Positions 33,751-45,600 of a stretch of 64,000 nucleotides of DNA are shown here, one piece after another. Each line of letters begins with the position of its first letter. Within the stretch, counting starts at the first letter, position 1. A program made the translations under genes and the position numbers. The stretch is taken from assembly GCF_002105155.1 (NCBI RefSeq), contig NW_019029047.1, positions 47,501-111,500 on the forward strand. Direction: 5' to 3'. Under the pieces are notes generated by a model. The model saw only the letters and a program-made list of their open reading frames with translations, searched no databases and was not told where the DNA came from. The DNA comes from Lobosporangium transversale (taxonomy: Eukaryota; Mortierellomycota; Mortierellomycetes; Mortierellales; Mortierellaceae).

Positions 33751-35896
33751 CATATCTTTTTCTTTCTTTTCTTTTTCTTTTTCTCAGGAGCATTCATGTG
33801 TATCTGTCCCCGATGTTTTCCCTTAAATCCCCTTGCATCGAAATCAAGGCTATTCTTTTTTATTTATTTTATATATATACAAATTTATTCGAACATGAAC
33901 ATCGGTTTACTCTAATTTAAAGTTTACCCCTTTTTTATTTTATTTTTTATTTTATTTTATTTTATTTTCCCATGTCTATCACACTTGGACCAAAGGTCAA
34001 AGGTCAAAGGTCAAAGGTCAAGAGGAGCAAAGGAGCAAACAAAACAAGTATCCTGTTGGCGCAAAGAGTTGAGACTAGACAAAAAGCATACTAGACTAAC
34101 ATGTAGGCATAAAAAGTCGATGAAGTGACAACAATCTGTAGCGCCAGGTAATATCATATCATATCATATTGAGGGATCTGTGCATTGCCACCTCATCTTC
34201 TACAATAATACACACACATATTGATGTATATGTTTTACATTTATCTATTATATACTTTCCCTTACATGTTTTGTACCAGGGTGCAGAATGTATGCAGCTA
34301 ATTTACGCCCATCCTCTTTAGGAGAAGACCCAATCGTATCCAAGGAAGGCAAGGAAGCATGCATCCCATGCAAGAGCATCTGACAATTAAACCTATCGGA
34401 TATGGCCCCTTGTCTATGCTTAGGTGAGCTGGATGACAATGACCCTTGCATAGCAGAGGATCAGAAAGTGAGGGAAGAGGGAGAGAAGGGGGGGAGTAGA
34501 ATCCTCTTTCCTCTCTCCCCTTCTTCCCCCCCCCACCCCAGCTTTTTCATATTACATTCTTCATGTATATGTATATATACATGGTATGGTGTACATGAAC
34601 ATTTTGTTACTCCACGTTTTTGCATGCATGCATACATTCTCACATACTTGGACATCATCTAGACCCTCATTCCTCTCCCCTCCTTCCAACTCCTTCTCCC
34701 CCCCCCACCCAAAAAAGAAAGGCCCACTGCCAATAGTATACGCGATATAGTCGTGATACACTACTTTGAAAGAAAAAATAAATAAATAAAAGGACTGCAT
34801 AAACAAAATTCGCGTTATTACATTTTTATTAGGTGTTTTTACTGGTATATACCATATTGTTGTTGTTTTTCATTATGATATTTTTATACATTGCAATTTT
34901 TAGAACCACAAATCTGATGTTTTATTTCTTTTTCTTTCTTCTTTGGATGGCTCCATGGGAATGTAAAAAAAATATAATAAATAAATAAATAATAAAAAAA
35001 GAATGAAGGAAACTGGATTAGTATTGTTTGTCCTGTCCGGATAATTCCTTGGCAATGTAATTCTTTTTTTTCTTTGTGGGAAAAAAACCATTTGTAGACG
35101 CGATGGCGACATTTGTTTTTTTTCTCTTCTCTTCTCTTTTCTCTTTTCTCTTTCTAAATTCTATTCTCTCTACATTTGTACAGTATACGTTTAAATTATA
35201 GTTGACTATTACTCCCTAATTTACTTTTTCTTTTCCCCCCTCGGTTAGATCTATGCCTTAAGCAAGACTTCTGTTTGGAAGCTTCGTTTTTTTAATATTT
35301 ATATTTTTGGCTCTCGACTACATGTGTATATTATATTACAAAGAAGATAAGACGAACCTTCAAGTCTTCTCATCTAGTCTACATTCAGTACATGAATCAT
35401 ATATATGTATTGTATATATATAAATAATAAGTTTTCTAGTAAATACATATCTATCTCAGGACTTGGTCTAAATGACTGGATAAAATAAAATTAAAAATAA
35501 AAGTTATGCGTTGCTTTATTACTCATATTTGTACTAGATCAGGTACGCATTTTTTTTTTTTTTTTTTTTTTTTTTATAAAGAAAACATTCTCGCGTATTA
35601 TCCATTCCTCTCTCTTCCCTAGCGTAGAAATGTTTTTTTTTTTTTTTTTGCTTCTATCTAACGGTCAGGACAAAAGAAAAAAAAAAAGAATAAAACAAAA
35701 AACAATCTCACGGTTGTTTTTTGTTTTTTGTTTTTTTTTTTTTTTCCATCTCGTTAAAACTATATAGGCGCGCGTGTTTTTTTTTGTTTTTTTTTTTTAT
35801 AGTTATAATTATTATTGCAACGGTCAAGGGTTTGTTGTTATTGCTGTTGCTCTGTTGCTATTGCTATTATCATCATTATTAATGTTAATTACCTTC

Positions 35897-35927
<31 letters not shown>

Positions 35928-36898
35928 TTTTTTTTCACACGCCTATCCTTGTGGGAAAAAAAAAAACAACAACAAATTATTAGGATAAACAATCAAATGG
36001 GGGGGGGAGGGGAGGGGAGGAAGGAAGATGGACACATTCTTTTGTTTCCCAACTGTCCATTTCCCCTACTGTTGTGATGTGTCTAGGTAAAATATAATAT
36101 ATACATACATATATATATATACAATATAGCCATAGGAGCGTGAGAAGAATTTAAGCAAAATAAATAATAAAACATATCCATTCATCTTTCAATCTTTTAA
36201 TAAACCTGAAAATAGATTTCTTCCCAGGAAACAGAATTGTTGATTTGTTTTGTTTGGGGGAAAAAGAAATAATGAAAGAAGAAAGAAGGTGCTAACGGTA
36301 TAGGATAGTAATAGCAATAGCACAACAGAGGAAAAAAAAACAACAATAATAGCAGCAACAGCAGCAGCAGCAGCAGCAACAACAATAGTATCCTGGGGAC
36401 TTGTCTACAACTCAACATGTGTTTAAAGTGGAAAAAGATAGGGAAAAAAAAAAAAAAAAAAAAAAATCACGATTCCAGACCGTTTTTGCAGAGAAGAATG
36501 AAAGAATAGTGCAGATGCAGGTAGGTACAATATCAAGCATGTGGCGGCGCATAGTCTATTCAACTTCTTTTTCGTCCTCCCTTCTTCCTCTTCCCCCCCA
36601 CCATTCCTTTTTGTAATCACCTGTATTCTTTTTTTTTCCCCTCGCCTCCTCTCCACCCCCTTGACTTTTTACAAATTAATCTTGGAGGCGAGGCAATTCT
36701 CGGGTTAAAAAAAAAAAAAAAAAAAAAAAATGTTTGGGATCCAATCAAATCTGACTGAGCACGCGCTAGGTAACATGTACATGTAGGAAGAATAAAATAA
36801 AAAAATTTGAAGGTTGAACAATGTCACGCGCACTTGCTTTTTAAAAAAAGAGCCAACCTGGTTGGTTACGTTTTACTTTTTTGCTCTCAACGTTCTAC

Positions 36899-36932
36899 AA
36901 TGTTCATGTTCATGTTCATGTTCATGTTCATG
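36899..36932. repeat. Hexamer array gttcat
   Basis: About five perfect copies of gttcat, inverse in sense to the array at 33694-33750. Probably slippage-derived. Confidence 0.8.
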
Positions 36933-37350
36933 TATGAGGATAGAAGGACAAGGAGACAAAGGGCAAAAAGGCCCATTTGTGCCCATATATATATACCATA
37001 GATGACAACACATGTAATCCCTGCAGAAAGTCGACATTTTTTTTTTTCTTTCTTTTTCTTTAAACAGTCTGCATTGTCCTGCATATTCTGTGTATATATG
37101 TAGACAGATGATTAATACTTTAGAAACTCACTCCTCTCTCTCTGTCTCTTTGTCTCTCCCTGTGTCTATTATGCTAATGCACGCCATCTTTCATTTCCAC
37201 AAAGTGCTCTCAATGTTCAATCTTCAAATGTCCAATGTTCATCTGCATCGCCTCACAAAGATAAAATCTCGTCTAATGTAGTCTCGTCCCACAATATAAT
37301 CCTGGAATTGCATATTGTCATCAACCTCATTTTACATGAATATTGTTATC

Positions 37351-37387
<37 letters not shown>

Positions 37388-38500
37388 TATAATAATGTAT
37401 ATATTAGAGTGCATTGGTATTATTTGCTATCTGTTATTTGTTATTTGTTATTGATTGTGCTTAAATTGCATTTAAACATAAGAAATCTCCCGTTTGTTTT
37501 TCCACATTGGAATAAATCCCCTGGCTGGCAACGGGGCAGGGGCAGGGGGAGGTGGAGGAAATATCATTTGTCTTTCTCTATCTTCTCTCACGCCCAGACC
37601 CCCCTCACCCTTTTGTATTTGTTGTAGATATATACACATATATATATATAAAGTTGTCTATTTGTTTTAATTGAATTGAGGCAGATATATAAAATAAAAA
37701 TAAAACTTTATTATGCAAAAGGAGACTTATTTTCATGAACCCTTGCATCAAGGTTTAAACAAATAAACAAACAGCAAAAAAGAAAGTGTGTATATATATT
37801 TGTATGAAAGAAAGAGAAAGAGAAAGAGAGAGAGAGATAGAGAGAGATAAAGAGAAAGAGAGAAAGAGAGCAAACATCTTCAAAACTTTTTTTTTTTCTA
37901 TTTAGAATGGGAGCACAAGCCTACAAAATCTTTTTTTTTTTTTTTATTTTTTTATTTACTCCGCATTATCATTGGCTCCCATCTCCAGGTTCGCTCCCAG
38001 GGTCTCCCTTGAGAAAGAAAGCAACAAACAACAAACAAACAACATCAACATCAACATCAACATCAATATATATATAATATAATATATATATATATACATG
38101 TATTTGAGCAACCAACAAACCACAAGAAATTATAACGCGATCTGAAAGGGTCAAATAAAAAAATAAAGAAATAAAAAACCAAAATCAGGGTGCAATTCCA
38201 TACGCCATTGCACATTTATACACACACCACACATTCTAATGACAACATCCATTGCATTGTATACACAATTATTGAATACTCTACATTCATTATTAGAGTC
38301 GTTATATACAATGCAATACAATTCAATCCATTACAATCCAATGTGCATCCTCCAAACTTGTCTACCCCTGTCTTCCCCTCTCTCCCCATCCTTGTACCTG
38401 TGGACATCATTCCTCACCTTTTCATACATGCCATCAGGGCTCCTTTTGCTCTATTGCTATACATCCTTCCTTGCTAATCCTCATAAATCCTTTTTTTTTG

Positions 38501-38508
38501 TATAAATA
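38501..38508 (+). promoter_or_regulatory. TATA box of protease copy B
   Basis: TATAAATA lies about 140 bases before the ATG and is followed by the same leader (ccatcaaccca) as in copy A. Confidence 0.6.
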
Positions 38509-38641
38509 CCATCAACCCACCCCACTTTTTTTTTTTTTTTTTTGTTCTTCACTCTTACAATCAAGTTCTCTCCTTTCCACAAAAAAAAAAAAAAAAGCCT
38601 CTCTCTCTTTTCTTCTTACACTCACACTCACACATCTCACC

Positions 38642-39802
38642 ATGAAGTTCACCGTCATCCTCGCTGTCTGCGTTGCCATTGTCCAGGCTGCTCCTTTGAT
38701 CAACAACGGAGGCAAGGCTATCCCCGATTCCTACATTGTGGTCCTCAAGGAGGGTAACAACGTCGAGTCCTTCCAGGCCAAGTTCGATGACATTGCCCGC
38801 CGCCAGAACGGTCGCGGTCGCAAGCCCACCATCCACCGCCGCTATGCCAAGATCCCCGGTTTCGCTGCCACCGTCAACCAGGCTGCCCTCAAGGAGCTCT
38901 TGGCTGCTGATGAGGTCGAGTACATTGAGCAGGATGCTGTCGTCAGCATCGCTGGCTCCCAGACCCCCGTCCCCTCCTGGGGTCTCACCCGCGTCTCCCA
39001 GCGCGACCTCAACTTGAGCCAGCCCTACTACTACAACGATGCTGCCGGTTCAGGAGTGACTGCCTATGTGATTGACACTGGTGTCTACACTGCCCACAGC
39101 GACTTTGGCGGCCGTGCCACCGCTGGCGCCAACTTCATCACTGGCTCCCCCAACACTGACGAGAACGGCCACGGTACGCACGTTGCTGGAACCATCGGTG
39201 GTACCAAGTACGGTGTTGCCAAGAAGGTCAACATTGTCGGTGTCAAGGTCCTGGGAGGTGATGGCTCTGGCTCGACCTCTGGTGTCGTCGCTGGTATGGA
39301 CTGGGTTGCCCAGCGCGCTGTTGCAGGCAAGTCCGTTGTCAACATGTCCCTCGGAGGTGGCAAGTCCACTGCCATCAACGATGCTGCCCAGCGTCTCTTC
39401 CGTGCCAACATCCCCTTGATCGTCGCTGCCGGTAACAGCGCCACAACTGATGCCTGCACTGGTTCACCCTCCGGAGCTGCCAACACCTACACTGTTGCTG
39501 CCTCTGACCGCAACGACTACCCAGCCTCATTCACCTCCTGGGGAACCTGCGTTGAGATCTTCGCCCCTGGTGTCGGTATCACCTCAGCCTGGATCGGATC
39601 TACCACTGCCACCAACACCATCTCCGGTACCTCGATGGCCTCACCCCACGTTGCTGGTGTTGCAGCTCTCTACCTCTCCTTCAACAGCTTGCCCACTGCC
39701 CAGTCTGTCTTTGACAAGCTCACCAGCACTGCCTCCGTTGGCAAGATCCAGGGTAACTTGAAGAACTCCCCCAACCGCCTCGTCTTCAACGGCGCTGTCT
39801 AA
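38642..39802 (+). CDS. Secreted subtilisin-like serine protease (S8, proteinase K type), copy B
   Basis: The protein is residue-for-residue the same as copy A, with the same signal peptide, I9-type propeptide, Asp145/His177/Ser331 triad and length. A few silent substitutions separate the genes, for example near 39530-39630. An identical protein with flanks that diverge outwards points to recent duplication or gene conversion between the inverted arms. Both copies have their own TATA box and leader, so both are probably transcribed, away from the shared spacer. The peroxiredoxin gene starts about 700 bases downstream on the same strand. Confidence 0.95.
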   Translation: MKFTVILAVCVAIVQAAPLINNGGKAIPDSYIVVLKEGNNVESFQAKFDDIARRQNGRGRKPTIHRRYAKIPGFAATVNQAALKELLAADEVEYIEQDAVVSIAGSQTPVPSWGLTRVSQRDLNLSQPYYYNDAAGSGVTAYVIDTGVYTAHSDFGGRATAGANFITGSPNTDENGHGTHVAGTIGGTKYGVAKKVNIVGVKVLGGDGSGSTSGVVAGMDWVAQRAVAGKSVVNMSLGGGKSTAINDAAQRLFRANIPLIVAAGNSATTDACTGSPSGAANTYTVAASDRNDYPASFTSWGTCVEIFAPGVGITSAWIGSTTATNTISGTSMASPHVAGVAALYLSFNSLPTAQSVFDKLTSTASVGKIQGNLKNSPNRLVFNGAV

Positions 39803-40110
39803 AAGAAAAAGATACCCACCTTCTGAAAAAAAAAGAAAAAAAAAAACGAATGGTCGACTGGTTCGACTAATCGGATGTACATAGGGAGGAGAAGGAATAA
39901 CACCTCTTCAATTCTTTTCTGTAAAACGATTGATTCGTTTTTTTATCAACTATCAACAAAAAAAAAAAAAAAAATTCCAAAAAGTATATATTTTATCTAT
40001 TTTATTCTTAACCGATCAAGTGATAACAAAGATGTGTAGCAATATATTTTTTTAAATAGTCTTGACGGTAATAAAAAAAAAGGCGTTGATCGCCTGGACA
40101 AAAAAAAAAA

Positions 40111-40413
40111 AAAAACGCTATCTTTATATCTTTATATCTTAATATCTTTATATCTTAATATCTTTTTCTTATTTTATGTAAATCCAATCCAATCCAATTT
40201 GTGGAGAAAATAAGGATCAGCATTTAAATGCTTCTTTCAAAAAAAAAAAAAAATGTCTGCCCGTGGGGTGGGTTTTTGTTTGAACATGGGTAGGTCTGGT
40301 TAACATTGCGGGCAACTTAAATTTCTCTTTACGGACACACATTCATGCGCCACCATCGGAACAATTAGCGAATCACATTAAACTCTGCTCCAACTTTTTC
40401 TTTTACCCTCTTT

Positions 40414-40444
<31 letters not shown>

Positions 40445-40494
40445 TCTCTCATTCTTTTAACCCTTGACTCATTCAACAACATTCTTCTGCAGTC
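40111..40494 (+). promoter_or_regulatory. Promoter region of the peroxiredoxin gene
   Basis: It opens with tatctt repeats (40122-40165). A CT tract (tctctctctctctctgtctct) at about 40414-40444 precedes the ATG by some 50 bases. Exact elements are not resolved. Confidence 0.4.
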
Positions 40495-41535
40495 ATGTCT
40501 CAAGTATGTGTTTCTTTTTTCTTTTCTTTTCTTCAATTTCATCCTGTCTAGTCAATGTGTACAAATGGAAGCAAACATAATGGAGATGCATGGAAATCAG
40601 GATGCAGAGAATTAAAGCATAAATGAGAATAGGCATTTCACATGTTGATGAAAACGACTTTTAGCACAGGAAGCGACTTTACAGAAAGAAGAAGAAGAAG
40701 AAGAAGAAGATAAAATAATACTGATAATAATAATTTTATCCATATTCAACTCAAAAACTTCATTCCTTATCTGTGGTCTTGGATAGATCCAAGTTGGCGA
40801 TACTCTCCCCTCTGTGACTCTCAAGTACTGGTAAGCGGCTAATTTTTTATCCAATTGTTTCGATCGAGACATTTGTAATCTTTTTTTTTTTTTTTTTTTT
40901 TTCTTCTTCTTCTTCTTCTCCAATAACCCGCATGGGACAAACGTATTTATATTTAATCATTGCCTGATCTTATTTTGCCTATCTGCATTGCCTTTTTTTT
41001 TTTTCTTATTCTTATTCTTATTCTTTTTTCTTATTCTTTTTCCTTTGGTGTGAATAGCCCATATGACCCAACTTTGAAGGATGCCTGCGGTATTCCTCAG
41101 CCTCTCAGCACAGATTCTTTCAAGGGCAAGAAAGTAGTCATCTTTGGTGTCCCTGGAGCATTCACCCCAACATGCAACAACAACCATCTTCCAGAGTATG
41201 TTTTTTTTTTTTTTTTTTTTTTTATTCTTTTTTATTTGACTTTGGATCAATTGCAGTTATTTTCGCTTTGGGGAAATAAAGAAAAAAAAGAAAAAAAGAA
41301 ACTAATATGGAAGTATTAAATAATAGATACTATCAGAAATATCAGGACCTTGTCAACAAGGGTGTAGATCAAGTCGTTTGCATTAGCACCGCCGATGCCT
41401 TGTAAGCAAAGAAAAAAAGAAAAAAGAAAAGAGAATATATCATGGATAATCTATCGTCTTTTTTTTTTTTTTTTTTTTTTTATTTGGTCGATCACCCTTG
41501 TACTAATCCATTTTTCATTCTCTCCCTCTCTCTCT

Positions 41536-41571
<36 letters not shown>

Positions 41572-42106
41572 CCTGTTAGTGTCATGGATGCTTGGGGAAA
41601 GTGGACGAATGTTGGCGATAAAGTCATCATGGCTGCTGACGGAAATGGCGACTTTGTCAAGGCAACAGGACTTGTGCAGGGTAAAGAAGAAGAAAAAATA
41701 ATAATTTATATTCAGCTCGTAATAACATATGAAAGCTAATTAATTGTTCAACAAGAAAAAAAAGAAAAAAAAAAAAAAAAAAAAAAAGCTAGAATACTGA
41801 TTTTAATATATATTTGTATATATAAACATATTTATATATGAATAGACTTGACCAAGGCAGGCATGGGAGCTGTTCGTTCCAAGCGCTATGCAATGGTGGT
41901 CGAGGACATGAAGGTCACTTACATTGGTGTTGAAACCAAGTAAGTTTTATTTTTATTTTTACTTAATTTTATTTTTCATAAAAAAAAAAAAACCCTTATA
42001 TCCTGTTATAATTTTACTAACCTAATTTCCTCCTTCTTTATTTCCTCCTCAAAAAAGATTTGGTGTCTCTGTCTCCGGTGCCGGAGCAGTTTTGGCAAAG
42101 CTGTAA
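40495..42106 (+). CDS. Peroxiredoxin, PRX5/AHP1 type
   Basis: Seven exons (40495-40503, 40787-40830, 41058-41195, 41327-41401, 41580-41680, 41846-41939, 42058-42106), all GT-AG, total 510 bases and 169 residues, the usual length for the cytosolic form. The peroxidatic Cys sits in [10 protein letters not shown]. Other family marks are [44 protein letters not shown] and a C-terminal [10 protein letters not shown]. Such enzymes reduce hydrogen peroxide and alkyl hydroperoxides using thioredoxin-type donors. Cys in DQVVCIST or KDACGIP could be resolving; which one is not certain. There is no targeting peptide: exon 1 is only Met-Ser-Gln, so the enzyme is probably cytosolic. Introns are T-rich, with runs of more than 20 bases before two acceptors. 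Confidence 0.95.
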
Positions 42107-42383
42107 GGTTCATGCCAGCAAACTAGCTAGCCTGTAAGATCATAAATAAAACATATCTATACATATTTATATTATATTATATTATATTATATTATATTAT
42201 ATTGTTATATTATACACAATTGCTCTTTTTTATACAGGTTAGTTGTTACAAAGAAAGCGTTAGAGTGTTGAGTATGGCAAAGAGCTTGCAGATCTAAATG
42301 ATGTTGCACGTTTGTTTTTTATTTTTTATTTTTTATTTTTTACTGTAAATCCACCTCCCTACAGTGTCTCTTTTCTATCAAAA
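42107..42383. other. 3' flank of peroxiredoxin gene
   Basis: A tatat-type pentamer array (attat, 42168-42210) and a ttttta repeat follow the stop. aataaa at 42144-42149 is a candidate poly(A) signal. The Helitron's probable 3' end follows at once. Confidence 0.5.
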
Positions 42384-42394
42384 CGAGCCGGAGA

Positions 42395-42411
42395 CCGTGG
42401 CTTCGCCACGG
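42395..42411 (-). other. Helitron 3'-terminal hairpin
   Basis: CCGTGGC-ttc-GCCACGG is a perfect stem that can be extended by two pairs, one of them a wobble. Helitrons carry such a palindrome a few bases before the 3' end, where it acts as a stop signal for strand transfer. Confidence 0.7.
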
Positions 42412-42667
42412 CCTGCTCTTGCCTCGTAATAAAATTTAATGCTTACAACGTAGTAAGTTATCTTTATCGTACAAAATAAAATACAAAAACAAAATAAAAT
42501 ACAAAATATAAATGCAAAATAAAATACAAAATATAAATGCAAGTAAAATACAAATAAGTGCTACAAAACAACGTCAGATTGAATAACAATGGAGATGAGC
42601 TGAAAGTTGACGTGAATGACTTGGAGATGAAGAAGCAGCAGGATGTCTGAAAATCAAGATATTGTGA

Positions 42668-45600
42668 CTACAATGCGCCCTTGAAGACAATGTTTCTGGT
42701 GTATATCCCAGGCTTGGCTTGTACCTTCCCATTCCCGACCAGCACCTTAAGATTGTTTGGGTCAGTACACCGTGATAAAGCAACGTAGAGATGGCCATGA
42801 CTGAAGACATCTTGAGGAAGATAAACACCGACATGTTTAAGTGTCTGTCCTTGTGACTTATTGATAGTCATGGCGAAGGCTGGCTTGACTGGAAATTGGC
42901 GTCTGCAGAACATAACTGGCGAAGAGCGGTCATCAATCGTTGTAAGCGGTATGCGAGGAATGAAAACACGCTCCCCTCGATATTGCCCATTGATAATCTC
43001 AGTCTGGATCATTCTTGTGCCCAACGCACGCACAATTATGCGGGTGCCATTACATAGTCCGCGCTTTGGATTCAAGTTGCGGAGAAGGATGACAGTTTGA
43101 CCGACTTTCAACTCCAGTTTGAATGGAGGCAAGTCTGGTGGACTAAGCTTGTTTAGATATTCTACAGGATAATGGACCGGAGCTGTTGCTTCAGGGTCTT
43201 GTAGGCTATCTTGACCAATATAACTGACTGATTGCTGAGTACTACAGAGCATAGTGGTAGCCAATTGGTTTAGCCTGTCTACATCTTCATTGAGAGGGCT
43301 CAATATAGCGCGCTCAATGAGTATTTCAGGCCGGAGTCCAGCAGTTTCGATGTCTGGAAATATCTGCCTAATTAGTAGCTTTTCGTGACTGTGATCCTTA
43401 TTTACAGCTGGGGCGTCAAGGACCAAGTTGTCAGGTATCCTGATATAGTCGACATGAGGGCCAAAACTAACGGTCGGCTCTGTCCCTTCACCAATACGGA
43501 GTAGCCATTCGACAAACGCTTGGTTCTCAGGATGGCTGTTAACTCGCATATTCTTGCTTAGTCTGAGTGTCGTCACCGAAGGCCAATATAAGATCTTTTC
43601 AATGAAGCATCCTCAATCTGAGCCTGTGTCCCACGGATGACAACCGGAAGTACCTGTCTGAAGTCGCCTCCAAATACAAACACTTTACCACCGAACGGAG
43701 TATCCTGTTCCATAATGTCTCGAAGCAGCCTGTCTACAGCCTCAAAACAATGCTTATGCTGCAAAGGAGCCTCATCCCAGAAGACGACATCAGCATTACG
43801 TATTCTTACGGCAGCATCTTGCCACATACCAAGATAGCAGATGGAGCGACAGTCAACAGGGATCGGTATCTTGAACGTAGAATGGGCTGTATGGCCGTTA
43901 TGGAGAATAAGAGAGGCAATTCCTGATGATGCGACAGCAATCACACTTCGCTTATGTCGGCCAGTGAGACAACCAATGAGCGTGTTGTATAAAAAGGATT
44001 TGCCTGTTCCTCCTGGGCCATCAATGAAAAAAAGTCTCTCATGAACCTCACCCTTGGCTGCCTTAATGATGTGTTCAAAGGCTATCCTCTGGTCCAAGTT
44101 CAAGTGTATCACGTTATTGAGAGCCTCTTGTTCAAATTCCCATTGCTTCTGCGTGTCATCAACTTGATCTTCCTCTTGTAGGGCATTTTCTATTCCTTGA
44201 GGCATCTCTGGAAAGTTAGCCAGGCAGGACCCAAGCTCCTTCAGCACTTCATTCAGATCGTAAAGTGCCGAGCTCTTAGCTTGTTCCTCTGCGATACCCT
44301 CCGCAGTAGCAGTTGCTTCTCCCTGGAGTCCTTTACATATATGAAGGAAGTCTTCTGACAGGTCCCTTGCAAAGCGAGTCCAAAGAGCCAGTGGGTCAGA
44401 GAGACTACAGTTGATCATCATAATACCAAACAGGTGCCGCAACATCCTCGGTAACTGATATGTGGATGCTTCTTCCAAGCAACGACTCCATTCTTCATCA
44501 TCCTCGAGCAAGCCGCGAGCAAGGGCAGCCGAGTAAAAGGTATCAAAGACCTTGTTGACTTCAGGCACGGTGCGGAGCTCAGCAAAACTCTTTGCTCCTT
44601 TGACATGCATAAGCAGCAGCCGAAGACAATACCTTTCGCGTTCTTTTGGCTGGACAAAATAGATTCTAGAGAGAACCCTCGTGCTATTGGTCCTGGCTCT
44701 CTCTCTCCATCTTCTACTGCGCTTGTCCCAGGTGTAGTGATAAGGCACATCAGGGTACAAATAGTATTCTGGTACCTTTATATTGCTTGCCGCTTCGGCA
44801 TTGGCTGCATTTGTTGCTTCTGTCCTCGAAATTTCTTTCTCAATGGCACTATTGAGCTTGAACCATGCCATGAGCTGCGAGTCTTGGGCACAGGAGATGA
44901 CTTGCTCGAGGTTAGCATCAGGACCGAAGACCACTTGCTGCTGATCCTCCAGATGGACAGGCAGTCGAACAACATTATGGGATTGCCCATGGAGCGCAAA
45001 GCCATACATACGCCATAAGCTCTCGCAAGTAGATACATATCGGCTATCCCTGTATTTGCTGACCTCATCGAGATTAACATTTCCTCCATCCGCTGCCAGC
45101 CACGACAGCAACTGCTGCTCTATCATGACCCTTGTGCACGTATTTGTAAATATACTTGACTGATGACACTGATCCACAGACTTCAACGTTAATATGAGCG
45201 TTATATTTGGTTGTAAGCCATAAATTGTGAGGAACAACCCAAGTGTTGTCGACAGTGTTGCCTTTTGAGTTTACAAAGGAGCGTGCAGGATCATTACGTC
45301 GACGATAGTTCGGGTAGCCATCCTCGCTTCTTGCAGTATTTTCCAAAAATGAGCGTGGGTACTTTTTGCTGCAGCTCCCTTCCACCATGCATGGCGCTTT
45401 AGAATTATGGACCCCACATGGTCCATGTACCATGTGGGAAGTTACTGTCTCGTACGCAAGCGGGGCACTGTGTCGATCGGGGATCTCTGCAGACACAATA
45501 GAGTCAATGTCGTCTGCAGTCCGAGGCTTGCTTCCATCGTCAAGAATTATGAGGAGATGCCGATGCGGCAAACCACGTTTCTGGAACTCGACGACCCAAT

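Larger units (their letters stand above)
29751..37894. other. 8-kb gene-free, repeat-rich spacer between the two protease genes
   Basis: No coding sequence could be supported. It is AT-rich with many simple repeats: caa units (32310-32340), gttaat units (32380-32403), accaacta units (32640-32690), gt run (33290-33305), ggtcaaa units (33990-34020), ttcttt-type units (35897-35935), gca/cag units (36353-36378), and poly(A)/poly(T) runs throughout. Short open frames here are low complexity. It probably contains the divergent upstream regions of the two protease genes. Confidence 0.6.
37895..40110 (+). repeat. Inverted-repeat arm 2 with protease gene B
   Basis: Counterpart of 27690-29750. The outermost matches are the ctatttagaatggg block near 37900 on one side and the ggcgttgatcg block near 40083 on the other, where arm 1 has ggcgttgatcg after a similar A run. 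Confidence 0.85.

Noticed and set aside
34248-34451. Small gene in the 8-kb spacer
   Set aside because: Frames on both strands overlap and neither shows coding bias or a good start context.
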